This document shows, piece after piece, positions 24,048-37,013 of a stretch of DNA of 64,000 nucleotides. The DNA lies in contig JBBBWG010032308.1 in assembly GCA_037176905.1 (NCBI GenBank), positions 1 to 64,000 on the forward strand, in the 5' to 3' direction. Numbering within the stretch: the first letter of the stretch is position 1; the number at the start of each line of letters is the position of its first letter. Both the position numbers and the translations under genes were made by a program. This DNA is from Azolla pinnata (taxonomy: Eukaryota > Streptophyta > Polypodiopsida > Salviniales > Salviniaceae). Below the pieces are notes generated by a model. The model was not told the origin of the DNA, searched no databases, and was given only the letters and a program-made list of their open reading frames with translations.

Positions 24048-24060
24048 AATTTGAAATTTG
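23157..24060 (-). promoter_or_regulatory. kinesin B leader: CT tract, telobox, UTR intron
   Basis: Read on the minus strand: a CT dinucleotide tract (24012-24041), then CAAACCCTAAATC at about 23970-23985, a likely donor CTCAG|GTGCGC at 23728/23727, a UTR intron of about 0.5 kb, and an acceptor CACAG|GAGAT at 23201/23200. The last leader exon runs 23200-23157 into the ATG. The order matches the kinesin A leader. Confidence 0.55.
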
Positions 24061-24249
24061 TTGAAGAAACGGGACCATTTTCAAATTTTGAAATCGGACG
24101 GCCCGGATCAATCGTCCCCCGCGTCCGGATCTCCACCGTTGGATTTCGCCCTCTTCCAAACGGCTCCTTTCGGTTTTCCTGGAGCTGGACCAAGAACAAA
24201 AACAGAAGAAGAAAGACTTGTTTTAGGGCTTGGGTTTGGGTTTGGGGTT

Positions 24250-24955
24250 TCGGAACGATAGCCTTTAATAGGTTTTTCTTCGCATATTTCGTTAGCTTCG
24301 ATTCACCTGTTTGAGCTCTCAAATCCGATATCGTACGAGGAAGCTTGAACGATGGCCTTTAATAGGTTTTTCTTCGCCTGCTTCGTTAGCTTCGATTCAC
24401 CTGTTTGAGCTCTGAAATCCGATACCATACAAGGAAGCTTGAACGATGGCCTTTGATAGGTTTTTCTTCGCCTGCTTCGTTAGCTTCGATTCACCTGTTT
24501 GAGCTCTGAAATCCGATATCATACGAGGAAGCTTGAACGATGGCCTTTGATCGGTTTTTCTTCACTTCACCTATTTGAACTTTGAGATCCGATATCATAT
24601 GAGGAAACTAGAACGATGGCCTTCAATAGGTTTTTCTTCACTTGATTCGTTAGCTTTGATTTACCTGTTTGAACTCTGAAATCTTATATCATATGAAGAA
24701 GCTGGAACGATGGCCTTTTAATAGGTTTTTCTTCACCTACTTTGTTAGCCTTGATTCATCTATTTGAACTCTGAAATCCGATATTATCTGAGGAAGCTGG
24801 AACGATGGTCTTTTATAGGTTTTTCTTCACCTACTTCGTTAGCTTTGATTCACCTGTTTGAACTTTAAGATCCGGTTTAGGTTTTTCTTCACTTTGTTAG
24901 CTTTGAATCACTTGTTTGAATTCTAAAATCCGATATTATACAAGGAGGCTATGAG
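24250..24955. repeat. 94-bp minisatellite, seven units
   Basis: The head motif GATGGCCTTT (or a variant) recurs at 24257, 24351, 24445, 24539, 24615, 24709 and 24804. Spacings are 94, 94, 94, 76, 94 and 95 bp. Units contain AGGTTTTTCTTC, CGTTAGCTTCGATTCACCTG and AAATCCGATATCATA. The first three units are most alike; the rest diverge and the last holds an internal partial duplication. The array lies upstream of the kinesin B promoter. Confidence 0.92.
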
Positions 24956-25650
24956 CGTTTTTATTTTTGTTTGGATCTAGTCTGATTGTTCTTTACGTTG
25001 GGACTTTGAATCTGAAGTCTTATGTAGATTCGATGTCATTTCTGCAAGAGGTTGTGGTATGGACCGACAGATATCAACAACAAATTGGATTGGCGTGTGG
25101 ATTCAATTAAAAAAATAACAAATGCGAGATTTTGGCCTTCACGGAAAGACCGTTTTAAGGTTAGGGTTCAGGATTTAGAATGATGGCCTTTGATAGGTTC
25201 CTATGTGGATCTAGTTTGCATGTTCTTTACATTGGGACTCCGAATTTGATGGCTTGTGCAGATTCGATGTCATTTCTGCCAGAAGCTGTGGTATGGACCG
25301 ACAGATTATGAACCACAAATTGGATTGGTGTGTGGATTCATTGAAAAGATAACGAATGTGAGATTTTGGCCTTCACTCAAAGACTTTTTTAGGGTTAGGG
25401 TTAAGGATTTAGGGTTTAGGGTTTCGGAAGGATGGCCTTCAATATGTTTCCTGCATGGATCCAAGTCTTATTGTTCTTTACATTGGGACTCTGATTCTGA
25501 AGTCTTGTGTAGATATTGGACGTCGTTTCTGTTAGAACCTGTGGAATGGACTGATGACAAATACTGACAAGAAATTGGATTGGTGTGTGGATTCGGTTTC
25601 GAAAAAAATAACGAACGTGAGATTTCGGCCCAGAAGAATTCTGCCCACGA
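24956..25650. repeat. about 240-bp tandem repeat, three units, with telomere-like runs
   Basis: The motif GTTCTTTAC(G/A)TTGGGACT recurs at 24988, 25222 and 25472 (spacing 234 and 250). Each unit also holds a GTGGTATGGACCGACAG-like and an AAATTGGATTGGTGTGTGGATTC motif in variants. Units 1 and 2 end in GGTTAGGGTT or GGGTTTAGGGTTT runs and then the head motif GATGGCCTT of the 94-bp array, so the two arrays are related. Confidence 0.88.
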
Positions 25651-26439
25651 AGTCGGCATTCTGGCACCCAGAATCTGACATGGATGGGTTCACGGTTTCT
25701 GGCTTTTGTTTTTTGTTTTTTTAATGATATCTTGATCGTGGAAGTGGCATTGCAACGATCGCATTTTCGGGTGGCGGAAAGAACAAACGGTGAAGATTCG
25801 CAGCATCTGTCAGTTGAGCAAAACAAGACTCCAGCACCGACTCTTAGAATTAAGTCGGACGAAATTTAGCCGGTAAAAAACCTGGTGTGGATTCATGGAT
25901 TCTGGCCTGTTAAAATACGAAATTTCTTTGCCAGTTTTTCACTAAAACTGGAGATGAATCCTTGTATCAACACGACTCGAGCGTGACTGAGACAGAACTG
26001 TATGAATGAGACACAATTCTAAATGAGCCTTCTAAACCCTGAGCTAATTTTATAAAAGCCCAGATCGAGCAAAATCATTTTATAAGCCAAACATGGCTCA
26101 CCTTACTGTTCAGACGCCGTTTCTGCATCAGAACAGACCGAAGAAGACAGGTTTTCCGCCTACAGGCGAAAAAAAGTCAGCCCCGTGTGTACAATTTGCG
26201 CTGGTTGCATTTCCATTGTTTCTGGTGAGATTCCAGATTCCTTCCTCGTGCCGCTCCAGACTGGCAGTTTCTTGCGGCCTTTTGACCTTTCTCTGTTTAC
26301 GGACGACGGAATCTGTCGGCATTCGGAAGAGAGAATATGTCGAGGGGTAGGTAGGGAATATCGGAGCCGCACACGGAACATACAAAAAAGGGGACCGACT
26401 CGAGAGAAAAAAGAAAAAAAAAAGATGCTTGTGAACAGA
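25651..26439. other. spacer, no gene recognised
   Basis: Mixed-composition DNA following the tandem arrays. Several open frames on both strands have no family-like sequence or codon pattern. Confidence 0.4.
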
Positions 26440-27046
26440 ACAAATTGTCCAAAGAATCGGAAGTCGGATGCTGGTCAGGAATCTTGGATCAGAGCAGCAA
26501 CAAGACACGGAGCTTTGGCCAGGTTCCGTTCGAGCTCATATCTCTCTCGGATCCATGGATCCAAGCAAAACAGCGAAAATCAGATGGGAGTTCAATCCAC
26601 CGATTTGTATGCACTGCCCATTTTCATGGTTTCTCAGCAGATTCTGCCGATTCTGATCAGCTTGTGGACAGAAAATCGGAAGAACGATGCTTGTCAGGAA
26701 TCTCGATCAAAGCAGCTAAACAGACACAGAGCTTTCGGCTTCGGCTAGGTTCCAAGCTCAGATCTCCCCGATGCATTTGGCATTTTGGCAAGCAAAAAAC
26801 CACCAAATCAAGAGTTCGATCCACTGACACCAAAGTCTACAGATTCTGATCAGCTTGTGAACAGAAAGAATCGAGAATCGAATGCTTGTCAGGAATCTCG
26901 ATCAAGAGCTTTGGCTTTGGCTAGGTTCCAAAGCTTCAGATCTCTCTTATTTATGGACATTTTGGCAAAACAGCCTGATGAGGAGTTGAATCCACTGATC
27001 TGAACTGCCCACTTCGCGGTTTCTAACCGAAAGTCTGCAGATTCTG
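26440..27046. repeat. about 200-bp tandem repeat, three diverged units
   Basis: The motif GTCAGGAATCT(T/C)GGATCA or its CGATCA variant recurs at about 26473, 26692 and 26886 (spacing 219 and 194). Units share GATTCTGATCAGCTTGTG, a GCTAGGTTCCAA-like stretch, CATTTTGGCAA and a GTTCGATCCACTGA-like end. The open frames across it are by-products of the repeat. Confidence 0.8.
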
Positions 27047-27836
27047 ACCAGCTATGGCACAAGCTATGGAGGAGAGTCCAAGGTGGTTTTGGTGATTGGC
27101 TCTATGGCAGAAACCAAATGAGAAGATTGAGAGCTTCGACAGAACGAAATCGTTCGGGGCTCTGCCTCCAACACACTCCATTTAAACTCTGATTCAGAAG
27201 AGGATCATCGCGGCAGTAAAATAGCTCGCTGCGAATTTCAACCACAAATTTGCTGCTCAAATGCAACAAAAAAAAGCTCAGAGACAAGCATATTATACAC
27301 CAGGGTCTTTTGATACTGGCACCATTCATTTGATAGATCATGAAGCAGATTTTGATAAGTCAGCTATTGCATTAACACGTGGAAGTTGGTCCAATACATA
27401 CTGTTCTAGCAGAGTCAATTGTTTGCTCCATGATTTATGTACATGATCATCCTGGTTGTGTCAAGACTTGGGGAAGCCACCCATGGTCCAAGCATCATTA
27501 TGCTATGCCCATCTTAAGAAGCTGTAATCCGAAGGAAGAAGAAACCGCCGATGGAAACATTAACAAGCCATTGACAGAAACCCATCGGAGCTTCGTCATT
27601 TCATTGCAAGAAGCAGAATCTATGGAAGAAGAGGAAGAAGAAGAAGAAAGAAGAAGAAGAAGAAGAAGAAGGGGAGCCAGAAAAGAAAGAAAAGAGAGAC
27701 AATAAAAAAAAGAATTAGTATGATTATATACTCTCGATCGCTATCCCCCCTCCCCCCCCAAAAAAAAGGAAAAATCATCTAATGCACAAGCTCAGGCATG
27801 AATGTTCTCTCTCAGGGTTTTTCTGCTTCGAATCGG
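27047..27836. other. 3' flank of the MYB-CC gene
   Basis: Presumed 3' UTR and spacer. Contains a GAAGAA-type simple repeat at 27623-27672 and short homopolymer runs near 27745-27770. No gene seen. Confidence 0.45.
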
Positions 27837-30782
27837 TTAGCTTCCGTTGACGAATCCATTGAGATCGAATCCCTTCATCTCCACCTTAGTCCCATCACCA
27901 TCCTTGTTCAAATCCAACCCATTTCTGGCATTTGGATTCAGCTTGTCCCCAGATGTTGCGATGACACTGCTCTTGTTCGAAATGGATAGGGTAAGAACTT
28001 GCTCTGCCGATAAGCCAGCTCTCCGAGGCTCAGGCCTCCCAATGCTATGGAAGCCCTTCTCAACTTCCTCTTTGATCATACTCAAATCTTGGGTGGAATC
28101 GAGCGTTTTACTGCGGCCATTCCGATACACTTCGCAGCGTTCGGCTCTCATCTCTTGATTCAGCGCGCACGATGATCTCGGATATGATGCGCTTACGTCT
28201 CCAAAGGAGCAGATCTCCTGATCCGAAACGCCCTCCTTCAGCCTCGCACGCTCTACAGCTTGTCCCTCTGAGCTTCCCAGCGCTAGCCTCGATCTCTTCG
28301 CGGCATTCCCAATGAGATCTCTCGAGCAAGCCATGTCTGACCTCTCGCTGCTGACATGAGTGAGGCAGCTCTCAGGAGAGCATTCCGCAGCTTCTTCTTC
28401 ATCATCATCATCATCATCTTCTTCTTCTTCTTCTCCATCGTGCTCGTGCCCGAGCCTCTGGCGCTCCGAAGCGCCCCTCGAAATGCTGGTGATGATCGAT
28501 GACAGGTTAGGGTTCAGGCACGCATTCGGAGCCCGCAGGAAGCTAGGGTTGAAGCACTCATTCGAAACCCTCGTCGCCAGGTTGGAGAGCTCGGCCCGAG
28601 CTTCTTCGAGCCCATCGCTCTCCACTACCTGGCCTGCTAGGGTTTTCTGTGCCTTCTCGAGTATGGACTGCAAGTACCTCCCTTGTGCCTCGATGCGCAC
28701 TTGAAGGAGCCGTTGGACCTATGGAAAAGAAAGAAAAAACTTTGTTGATATGATTGTGTTAGATAGAGATGAGATCATTTGCACTGGTGCCTCATGAGTA
28801 CATGCATGATCACACAAAATGCGTAGAACGGTGATCGCATCCATCAGCATGCCTGTATATCCATATAGCCATAAGCAACCAAAGATGCATACAGCAAGTT
28901 GTGCAAATGATGATCACATCCATATACATGCTCGATAATACATATGGTCATTCATTCCGGATAAGAAAATGCTCATCATTCATCTGCATAATCTGCATGT
29001 TTGTATATGACCATGCACAGCCATATGTAACCGCGATGGGCATGTACTTGAACCATACCATTCCATTATGCATACAATACGGGAGCGTGTACTTAACCAT
29101 CTCACTCCACTACGAAGACCAAAACCCACTAAGCATGTGTAGTCTGTGCATATGAACTATGATCATAGATGCATAGCCGTATTCAACCAAAGATACATAC
29201 GATGAGCATATACACATAACCTTACCCCTGTGCCATGCACATATATATATATATATATAAACGAGGAAAATTCACCCGATGTTGTTTTTAGTCAAATTGA
29301 GAAAATCGGTGTTACAAATTGAATTTTCTAAATAGCATTACCTCCAATTGCTCATGAAGCTTTTGTTGTACTTCCATTTGAAGCCGGATAGCTTCAGTGA
29401 TCTGTACATTACTGGAGTAGGGGGAACGAACAAAAAACACATGAAAAATAGAACTGAATGGAAGAAACACACTTTGGCATCATGTATTAACATATGAAGA
29501 CTGGATACTTCATTTACAGATAAATAAAAAGAGAGGTCTACTTACTCAGAGCCATTTGATAAGTTTGTTGTGTTCTGAACCAAAACGGTACCGCCAGATG
29601 CTCCTAAATCTCCGAAACTTATCAAGTGTTAGCTCAATTTAAGAGGAGAAAAACTTTTTTTTTTCCTACTATAGCTTCATAAGATCAATGATCATAACTA
29701 CTAACAAAACTACAGGGGAGGCCACCAAAATACTGCTGAGAGTTTTGAGCGGACCAATTTAGAGCATAGGGGTATTCCAGTAACATATGCAAACTATGAA
29801 ATATTATGCTAAAAAGAATACCCATATAGCATTAGGTTATTTTGGTGCCCTCCCCTTACTTCCATATAGAAACTATTTACCAGACATAGCAGCATCAGGA
29901 GTGGTTTCCCTGTGGGTCTGCTTACCAAGACGATATTTCTATACAAACAGAAAATAATCATCATATAGACATCTCAAGAGATTATAATGTGTACATTGCA
30001 TCAGAATATAGATTTCCATATATTTTGATATGAACCTGGAGGTGGCTCTTGAGGTGGTATAATGTTAGACCTTTGACATTCATCACCTTCATTACCGCTT
30101 TGGGAGTGGCCTCTACAGAGAGACAGGGACACCGTTGTTAGTGATTCGATGCTTTCTTAACCAAGCACTGGCATCACAGAAAGCGATGTTTTCACTCTAT
30201 AGTGGTATAGACCCTCAAATCCACCTCCAAATAAGCTTCCTCACAAAAGAAAATTGTGAGGTGAGAACTTAGACCTTACTCAGTGCTGCGACACAACACA
30301 ATCTAACAAATAATTTAAAAGAAACATGACATTATCATCCAAGTCAATCTAACACATGTTTTAATATGATTTCCAAAAACAAAAACTACTCATGCCCCCC
30401 AATTCATTGCTATCGTCTAGATCGATCTAACAAATGACTTCAACAGATCATGAGAGAGAAACTCACTATCAGCTCCACCAAGCTGAGCAACTGCATCGAC
30501 GAATCTCTCATGCAATTCAGCTGTCCATCGCAATCTCGGCTTTGGATCTGTAGAAAGAATAACTGACCCATCTCCGCATATAATATTACCTTGCATTTCC
30601 CCGCTAAAACCTTGCATTCTTTCACTACTAAAACCTTGACCTCTCCCAATAAAACCTTGAATCCTCCGATTAAAGCCTTGAATTCCACCACTAAAATCCT
30701 GTCTTTGATGTGAGAATACTGCCCCTCCAGTGGCTCCACATTGCTCGATCTGATACATATCCTGCTGCCCAAATTTTGACAT
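27837..30782 (-). CDS. MYB-CC (PHR1/PHL/APL-type) transcription factor
   Basis: Six exons (30782-30467, 30112-30036, 29938-29881, 29603-29546, 29411-29342, 28718-27837) encode 486 residues. The family binds DNA as dimers through a single SHAQKYF-like MYB repeat plus a coiled coil; members govern phosphate-starvation responses (PHR1) or phloem identity (APL). The MYB repeat begins [19 protein letters not shown] (about residues 84-103), continues through [20 protein letters not shown] and ends SHLQKYRLGKQ. The CC region has [20 protein letters not shown] and [20 protein letters not shown]. The N-terminus carries a short Gly-rich repeat (IQGF, RGQGF, MQGF). The C-terminal part has an acidic run of E and D and ends in LDLN and FDLNGF stretches that resemble weak EAR motifs. 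ATG 30782 lies just below a UTR acceptor; the codon 6 bases upstream in frame is GTG. Which subfamily (PHR1-like or PHL) cannot be fixed without alignment. Confidence 0.92.
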
Positions 30783-31489
30783 ATTCACTAAAGTTTAGAC
30801 ATGTATATCTATGTGTACACACATATATTTGTACAACAGAGATGCAGCGCCACACAACACACATGCATCTCAGCATGCATATACAAACGGACATGCCCAT
30901 ACATATAGCATATCCGGTTGACAACCTTGAATAACCACTGAATGTACAATAAGCTATGGTCGATTATAAGAGAACTGTATAAATTTGGCACTCAAAGAAA
31001 GAGAAATCAGCATAATATGACCTGAAACAGAAGAATATTACTTGAGGTTTATGTAGGGCTATATACATATATGTGTGTAGGTATGTAGGCATGACACTGG
31101 ACCCAGATGCGCAAAAGACCTTCATTCACCTACATCTCCGCACATTCACGTTCACAGATACACATGTACATGTACATACATAAGCATGTGGAGAGATGTC
31201 CATGTACTGATATGAAGGCATAGACTGAAGCTATTTCCAAGGCGGATTGCTGAGATGATCTGGGCCTTTGAGGAAAACAAGATGGAGACTTGAAAACTTG
31301 GTGGAGCTTAAGAACAGGGTGAGTTGAGTTAAGTTACCTTGGAGTGTCCTAATAGCTTCCTCTACAATCCGTCTGGTCTTTCTTGTAGTAGTTGCAAGGG
31401 GATGGAGCATGTGGAAAGAAGGCAGAAACCCTCAACAGCAAGAATAGGATCCAAAGAAAGACAGAAGAGCATATTGCATTCTTCTTTTT

Positions 31490-31539
<50 letters not shown>

Positions 31540-31600
31540 TTTTGAGAAGGGAATAGAGATGGAGATGGAGATGGAGATGGAATCAAAGACTTTCTGTGCT
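30783..31600 (-). promoter_or_regulatory. MYB-CC leader with UTR intron and GA tract
   Basis: On the minus strand a donor CTCCAAG|GTAACT at 31338/31337 and an acceptor CTTTAG at about 30788 frame a UTR intron of about 550 bp. Upstream lies a (GA)n tract (31491-31532) and a GATGGA repeat (about 31556-31580). The intron contains an ACATAC-type simple repeat. Transcription start not determined. Confidence 0.5.
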
Positions 31601-31839
31601 GTCTGTTTGTCTGTCTGGTTGCCTTTCTGTTTGGGTTTCCCTTTTGGTTCTGTGTGGGAGAGAGAGAGAGGGAAAAACAGAGGAAATGAATGCAGGGGAG
31701 GAAGAAGAGTCCAAGTTTCAGGGAATCAAAGAAGAAGGAAGAAGAAGAAGAAGAGCAAGAAGAACAAGAACAAGAACAAAAACAGAACAAACACAAAAAT
31801 AAGAAGACAAAAAACAGCAAAAGGAATATGCTCTTCATA

Positions 31840-32345
31840 CACATACATGCATGACACATGCATGTCACATATGCACACATGCATGCCACATCTGCATGCA
31901 TGCATGACACACATACATACATATCTATCGATGCATGTCACATATGCACACATGCATGCCACGTCTGCATGCATGTATGACGCACATACATACATATCTA
32001 TCCATGCATGTCACATATGCACACATGCATGCCACGTCTGCATGCATGTATGACACACATACATACATATCTATCCATGCATGTCACATATGCACACATG
32101 CATGCCACATCTGCATGCATGTATGACACACATACATACATATATATCCATGCATGTCACATATGCACACATGCATGCCACGTCTGCATGCATGTATGAC
32201 ACACATACATACATATCTATCCATGCATGTCACATATGCGCACATGCATGTCATGTATGCACACATGCATGCCACATTTGCATGCATGTATGACACACAT
32301 ACTACATACCTATCCATGCATGTCACATATGCATGCATACATGCC
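31840..32345. repeat. 73-bp satellite, six or more units
   Basis: CATGTCACATATGCACAC recurs at 31862, 31935, 32008, 32081 and 32154, exactly 73 bp apart, with a diverged copy at 32227. Units alternate CATG/CATAC simple sequence with GCCAC(G/A)TCTGCATGCATG. Because 73 is not divisible by three, the array yields look-alike open frames in all frames (MSHMHTCM... types), which are not genes. Confidence 0.93.
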
Positions 32346-35299
32346 TATCTATGCATGCATGCATTGCTTGCTTGCTTGCCTGCTTGCTTATGTAGGTAGG
32401 TGCACAGTATGCATGTGAACATATGAAGAGAGTCGCAGTGCGTGAACTGGGATGGATCATTGCGCTGATACAGATACAAGATACAGGGGAACAGAACAGA
32501 ACAAAAACAAATGCAATATCGTTACACGGAAGGGATCTTTTGGATCGGATCGGCAGAACAGTAAAAAAAGAAGAAGACAAAAGGCAGAAGGCAGATAAAG
32601 AGGAGGAAGAATCTCGACGCCAAAAGCAGAGCATAATTTTCGTGTGCTGGTATGTTCCAGAAATCTCCGACTGTGTGTTGTTTTTTTTTTTTACTCGTGC
32701 CGATCCCAGATTGGACTAAGGCTCCTGATGCTCTTCTGTTTTCTGAACTTCTTCCGCTTCTGCTTCTTCCGGGTGTTGTTTCCGCGGGTTTCTGACGCGT
32801 TTCTCTTCTCGTTGCCTGGGGAAATCTTGACAGAATGCGGTGAGTGGGGGCCATTTCTTATGGCCTGTAACGATCAGAAGAGAATCCGGTTCCTGCTCCT
32901 TTCTGCGCTTCACTCGGTCCGAATGATTTGCATCTCCGCGTTTCTCGAGCTCAGATGGATCGATCCATTCCTGTATTTGCATGCCTCATCCGAGATGCCC
33001 CGAATCTAGCGACTTGTGGAAAAGAGAAATGGGCACTGGAAACCACAGTGAGGATCAGGTCCCCCCATCAAAGGAAAAACAAAAAAACCAAAATGGGTCC
33101 TAATCCCTCGCGTGGGTTTTTTTTTTTTTCCAAAATAATATCCTTCCATTAGTTAGTCCAAATTTACATAACGCAAATTATCAGACAAACTGAAGTAGAT
33201 TTTGGTCAAACTATTTCTCGTCAATACTTGGACTTGTCTATGTATTCCAAACAAGCCCAACAGAAGAAACCTTGCCAATCAGACTTAGCCTGTTTCGGTC
33301 CGATTGCTTGGTAATCATCGACAATGAGGTTCCAAGTTTAGGGTTTAAGGTTTAGGGTTTGCTAAGCTCTCTCTCTCTGTCTCTTTGTCTCTGTCTCTGT
33401 CTGTCTGTCTGTCTCTCTCTCGCTGTGAAAATTGAACCAGGAGAAAGGGTCCTAGTGGCTTAGAGCAGAAGAAAATTCGGTTGCTTCGAAATGATTCGAT
33501 GCCCATGCTTTCACAGTGTTGTCCTCTTGGCCCCCCCAGAGTCCCTGCTAGAACAAGGAAGCGGAAGCATATTCTTCGGAGAGAATATTCCTCCGGATAA
33601 GCATGCAGAAAAACAAGCAGAGCCCATGCATCCATGCATCCGTGCATCCATCGTCTACATGCATGCACACATGCACACATGCATGCATGCACACATGCAC
33701 ACATACATACATACATTACATTAGGTTTCATGGAAGCAGAGGCCTTACATGCATGCATGCACACATGCATACATACATACATACACAAATACATACATAC
33801 ATAAACACACACACACATACATACACAAACATTCACTAAAGCTACCATTCTTCTGGTTTGAAACATACTTTTGCAAAACTTTACAACTTTTTCCTCAAAG
33901 TTAAACCATTTCTTCTGGTTTGAAACAGCGCTTTTGGCGATTTATCAAATCTCGAATGCTCGAACCATTCTCGATTGCGTTTGCCGCTTGCGAAAGTGTG
34001 GTTCATTCTATGCACACACACACCGACACATACATACATACATACATACACATGCAGACATACACATGCAGACATTTGCTGGGTCCAGTGTTAGGAACGT
34101 TCGATTGACTACTGCTACTTGCTATTGTTGGTGTGATTCTTCCGATCGGCATATTCCGCTCGCCTTTTTTTTTTTTGCCTTCAAAAGCAAGCCATTCAAG
34201 ATTTGGGGGAAAGAATCCAAGCCCCACCAACACCAGCACCCGCGTCGCCGCCACCATTAATCCTCATCCATGCCCATCCTTTGCAGTTTCGGTGAAGCAT
34301 CCACTATGGACCAGAAGCAGAAGAAGCAGAAGCAGAAGCAGAAGCAGAAGCAGAAGCAGAAGAAGAAGAAGAAGAAGAAGAAGAAGCATCCCATCAGTCG
34401 ATCGATCCATCCACCGATCGATGGTGGGTAGCAATGGGAGCATTCTGAATCGCTAACATGCAAGTCGAAATCCATTCTTCCGATCGACGGGAGACGTTTT
34501 CTGACGCCCGTAAAAATGCAGGGGAAAAAATTACCGGCAAAAGAAAGCCTGACAAATCCATTAATTACATTTTTAACACCCACTAAAGCAAGAAAACTAG
34601 ACATTAATGTGTAGCTTCTGATTTTCGTAGGCGTAACTAATGCGATTAATACGTTTGTTGGGCGATTTCTTGGTAATTTTCCGCGAATGTTCACAAGGGA
34701 AGTCGGGAAAACATTATCCTCTCATATTCGCTTTTAAATGTCCTCGACTGAAACCTCTCCATCGTATCGTCGATTTTCCCCCAGAGTAGCTCCGTTTAAG
34801 CAGACGTCGCTCGTACTTCATCTTCCCCTTAATCTTTCTCTAATCTTGCTTACCATTAGCTGATCTGTGATGCTGGTATCGAATTGTTCCGATTCTGATT
34901 CCGATTCTTCTTCTGATTCCCTTCTCTATCGTTGATCGTCTGCCTGTCTATTTGTCTGTTCTGTCTCTATTCCCCGTGAAGCTCCAGATTCCCCTTGTTT
35001 CTCACCGACTCCTCTGTTCTAGAAACAATCTTCGATCCGCAAGCAAGCAAGCAAGCTCAACGCGTGCAATTAAATGCGGTCCCCGGACATCTTTAATATC
35101 GTGCGTATTGATGATCCGAGACGATTCGATGGTGCTCCTCTATTGAAGAGCTCATAACGCACAGACAGATGGGAAGATGCATTTTTTGACCCAAAGAGCT
35201 TAAAGAAAACTAGAAATTAAAAGAAAAAACAGGGCTTTACAGAGTCCTCAGTTGGACACGATGCGGTTTGTGGCTTATATAACAAATCATGGGCATATG

Positions 35300-35336
<37 letters not shown>

Positions 35337-37013
35337 GAAGGGCTCATTCGCATACGTGCCCATGATTAAAACATTAATTTACGCTCTGTCTCATGGGTCA
35401 TATTGGTCTAAGAAGATATATATATGTATATACATATATACATATGCTATGCTTTGATACTGATCCTGAAGAGATAAATCCGATGAATCGGAAAAGACAA
35501 TCTGCTATTCCCCATCAACTACTCACTACTTCCTCCCACCAATAAACAAGAATAATCGGATCGTTTTTTTAATCGCACAAAGGGCGAGACCCACGAATGA
35601 ACGATTCCTACACGTTCCGATTCGATTCGACCCCGATCGCATCGCCGTCCAAACTGCAGACTCCAAAGGTCGGCCACTTTTCTTCCAAAGGGCCCAAAGA
35701 TGCTTGAAAAAAATCGCATGAGGTCGAGCCCAGTACAACTCTCATTACACACATGTGTCTATGCATACACACATACATACATACAAACATTCATATACAT
35801 ATGTATGTATGTATGTATGTATGTGGAATGGAATATGTTGAAGAGAATAGTTTGATCAAAAGAGAATCTGTTGAAGTTAGTAAGTGACTGGTTTTGTTTG
35901 GCAAACATGATCTTGATTTGAGAAGATCCAACCTAAAAAATCTTAGGTAGCAATTAATGCATGCATGTGCACCATCAGCATCATCACCACCGTCATCACC
36001 ATCATCATCACCATCAATCATCAGCATCACCACCATCGCCATCATCACCATCACCATCATCACCATCACCATCATCACCATCACCATCATCACCATCAGC
36101 ATCAGCATCAGCATCAGCATCAGCATCTTCTTCTTCTTCTTCTTCTTCTTCCCACACATTGACTAACTTCGATTTGCGCCGGCTTTCTTTTACACAACAT
36201 TTTTTCTGAGGATGATTCATTCAAACACCAGCTTCCTCATTCACAAATGATTCGGCGCAAGCCCTTTCGAAATCACAACAGCATGTTTGTAGATAGATAT
36301 AGATATAGATAGATAGATAGATAGATATGTTCTGCTGAAAAACCTTCACCTTATCAACCACCACAAATACATCCAGAACATATTCATTCCATATTGATAG
36401 AAGCACCAACTTGTCATCGAACAAGGTCTTCATCAATCAACCATGACCATGTTTTGATGCTACGACTAGCAAGCACTTCCAAGACCAGTGCTTTCTGATC
36501 ACCCACTTGCATACGTTTTTGACGGGCTTGAAATCGATCAGAGCTAAGCATATATAACTGTAGAGCTCTAGAGGCGAGTAACAAAAACCGTGCACAAATT
36601 ATTTAACTGTATGCGAGAGGAAAGATGCAACAATAAATGAGAGAAAGAGATTCGATAATTGAATCAGACATGTGATTGATTGGAGAGCAATTTCGGCAAT
36701 GCTGCCTGCACTCATCGACGATTGTCAAAGTCCGAAAAAGAAAGCGTGTTTTGCATTCGTTTAAAACACATACAACAACGAGCTCAGATTCGCAAAGAAA
36801 ATGGAGCCGAGGAACGCCATGTGCTTCCCTCGCTTAGCCCTGAAAACCTGCACAATTATATACTGAACATTGGCAAAGAGTTCAGATAGATCTGGTGATT
36901 GCTGCTAAGAAGGATGATCCAAATTTGTTCATTCGATATCGATTCGGGAGACAAAACAGGTAACGAAATCTGCGACCAAAGTAGTACAATAACACTAACC
37001 GAGGTTCTTACCA
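32346..37013. other. microsatellite-rich spacer, no gene recognised
   Basis: About 4.7 kb between the MYB-CC promoter and the putative methyltransferase 3' end. Simple repeats: CATGCACA/CATAC at 33650-33835 and 34010-34070, AGAAGC then GAA at 34315-34385, TATGTATA at 35295-35340, CATCAC/CATCAG then TCT at 35970-36150, GATA at 36295-36330. A TTTAGGGTTTAAGGTTTAGGG run lies at about 33332-33356. No coding exon or RNA gene was recognised. Confidence 0.5.

Noticed and set aside
24250-25650. Regular direct repeats that could suggest a CRISPR array
   Set aside because: Whole units repeat without unique spacers, and the window is eukaryotic nuclear DNA.
31840-32345. Several 60-80 residue frames rich in Met, His, Thr and Cys
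   Set aside because: They are frames of the 73-bp satellite in different phases.
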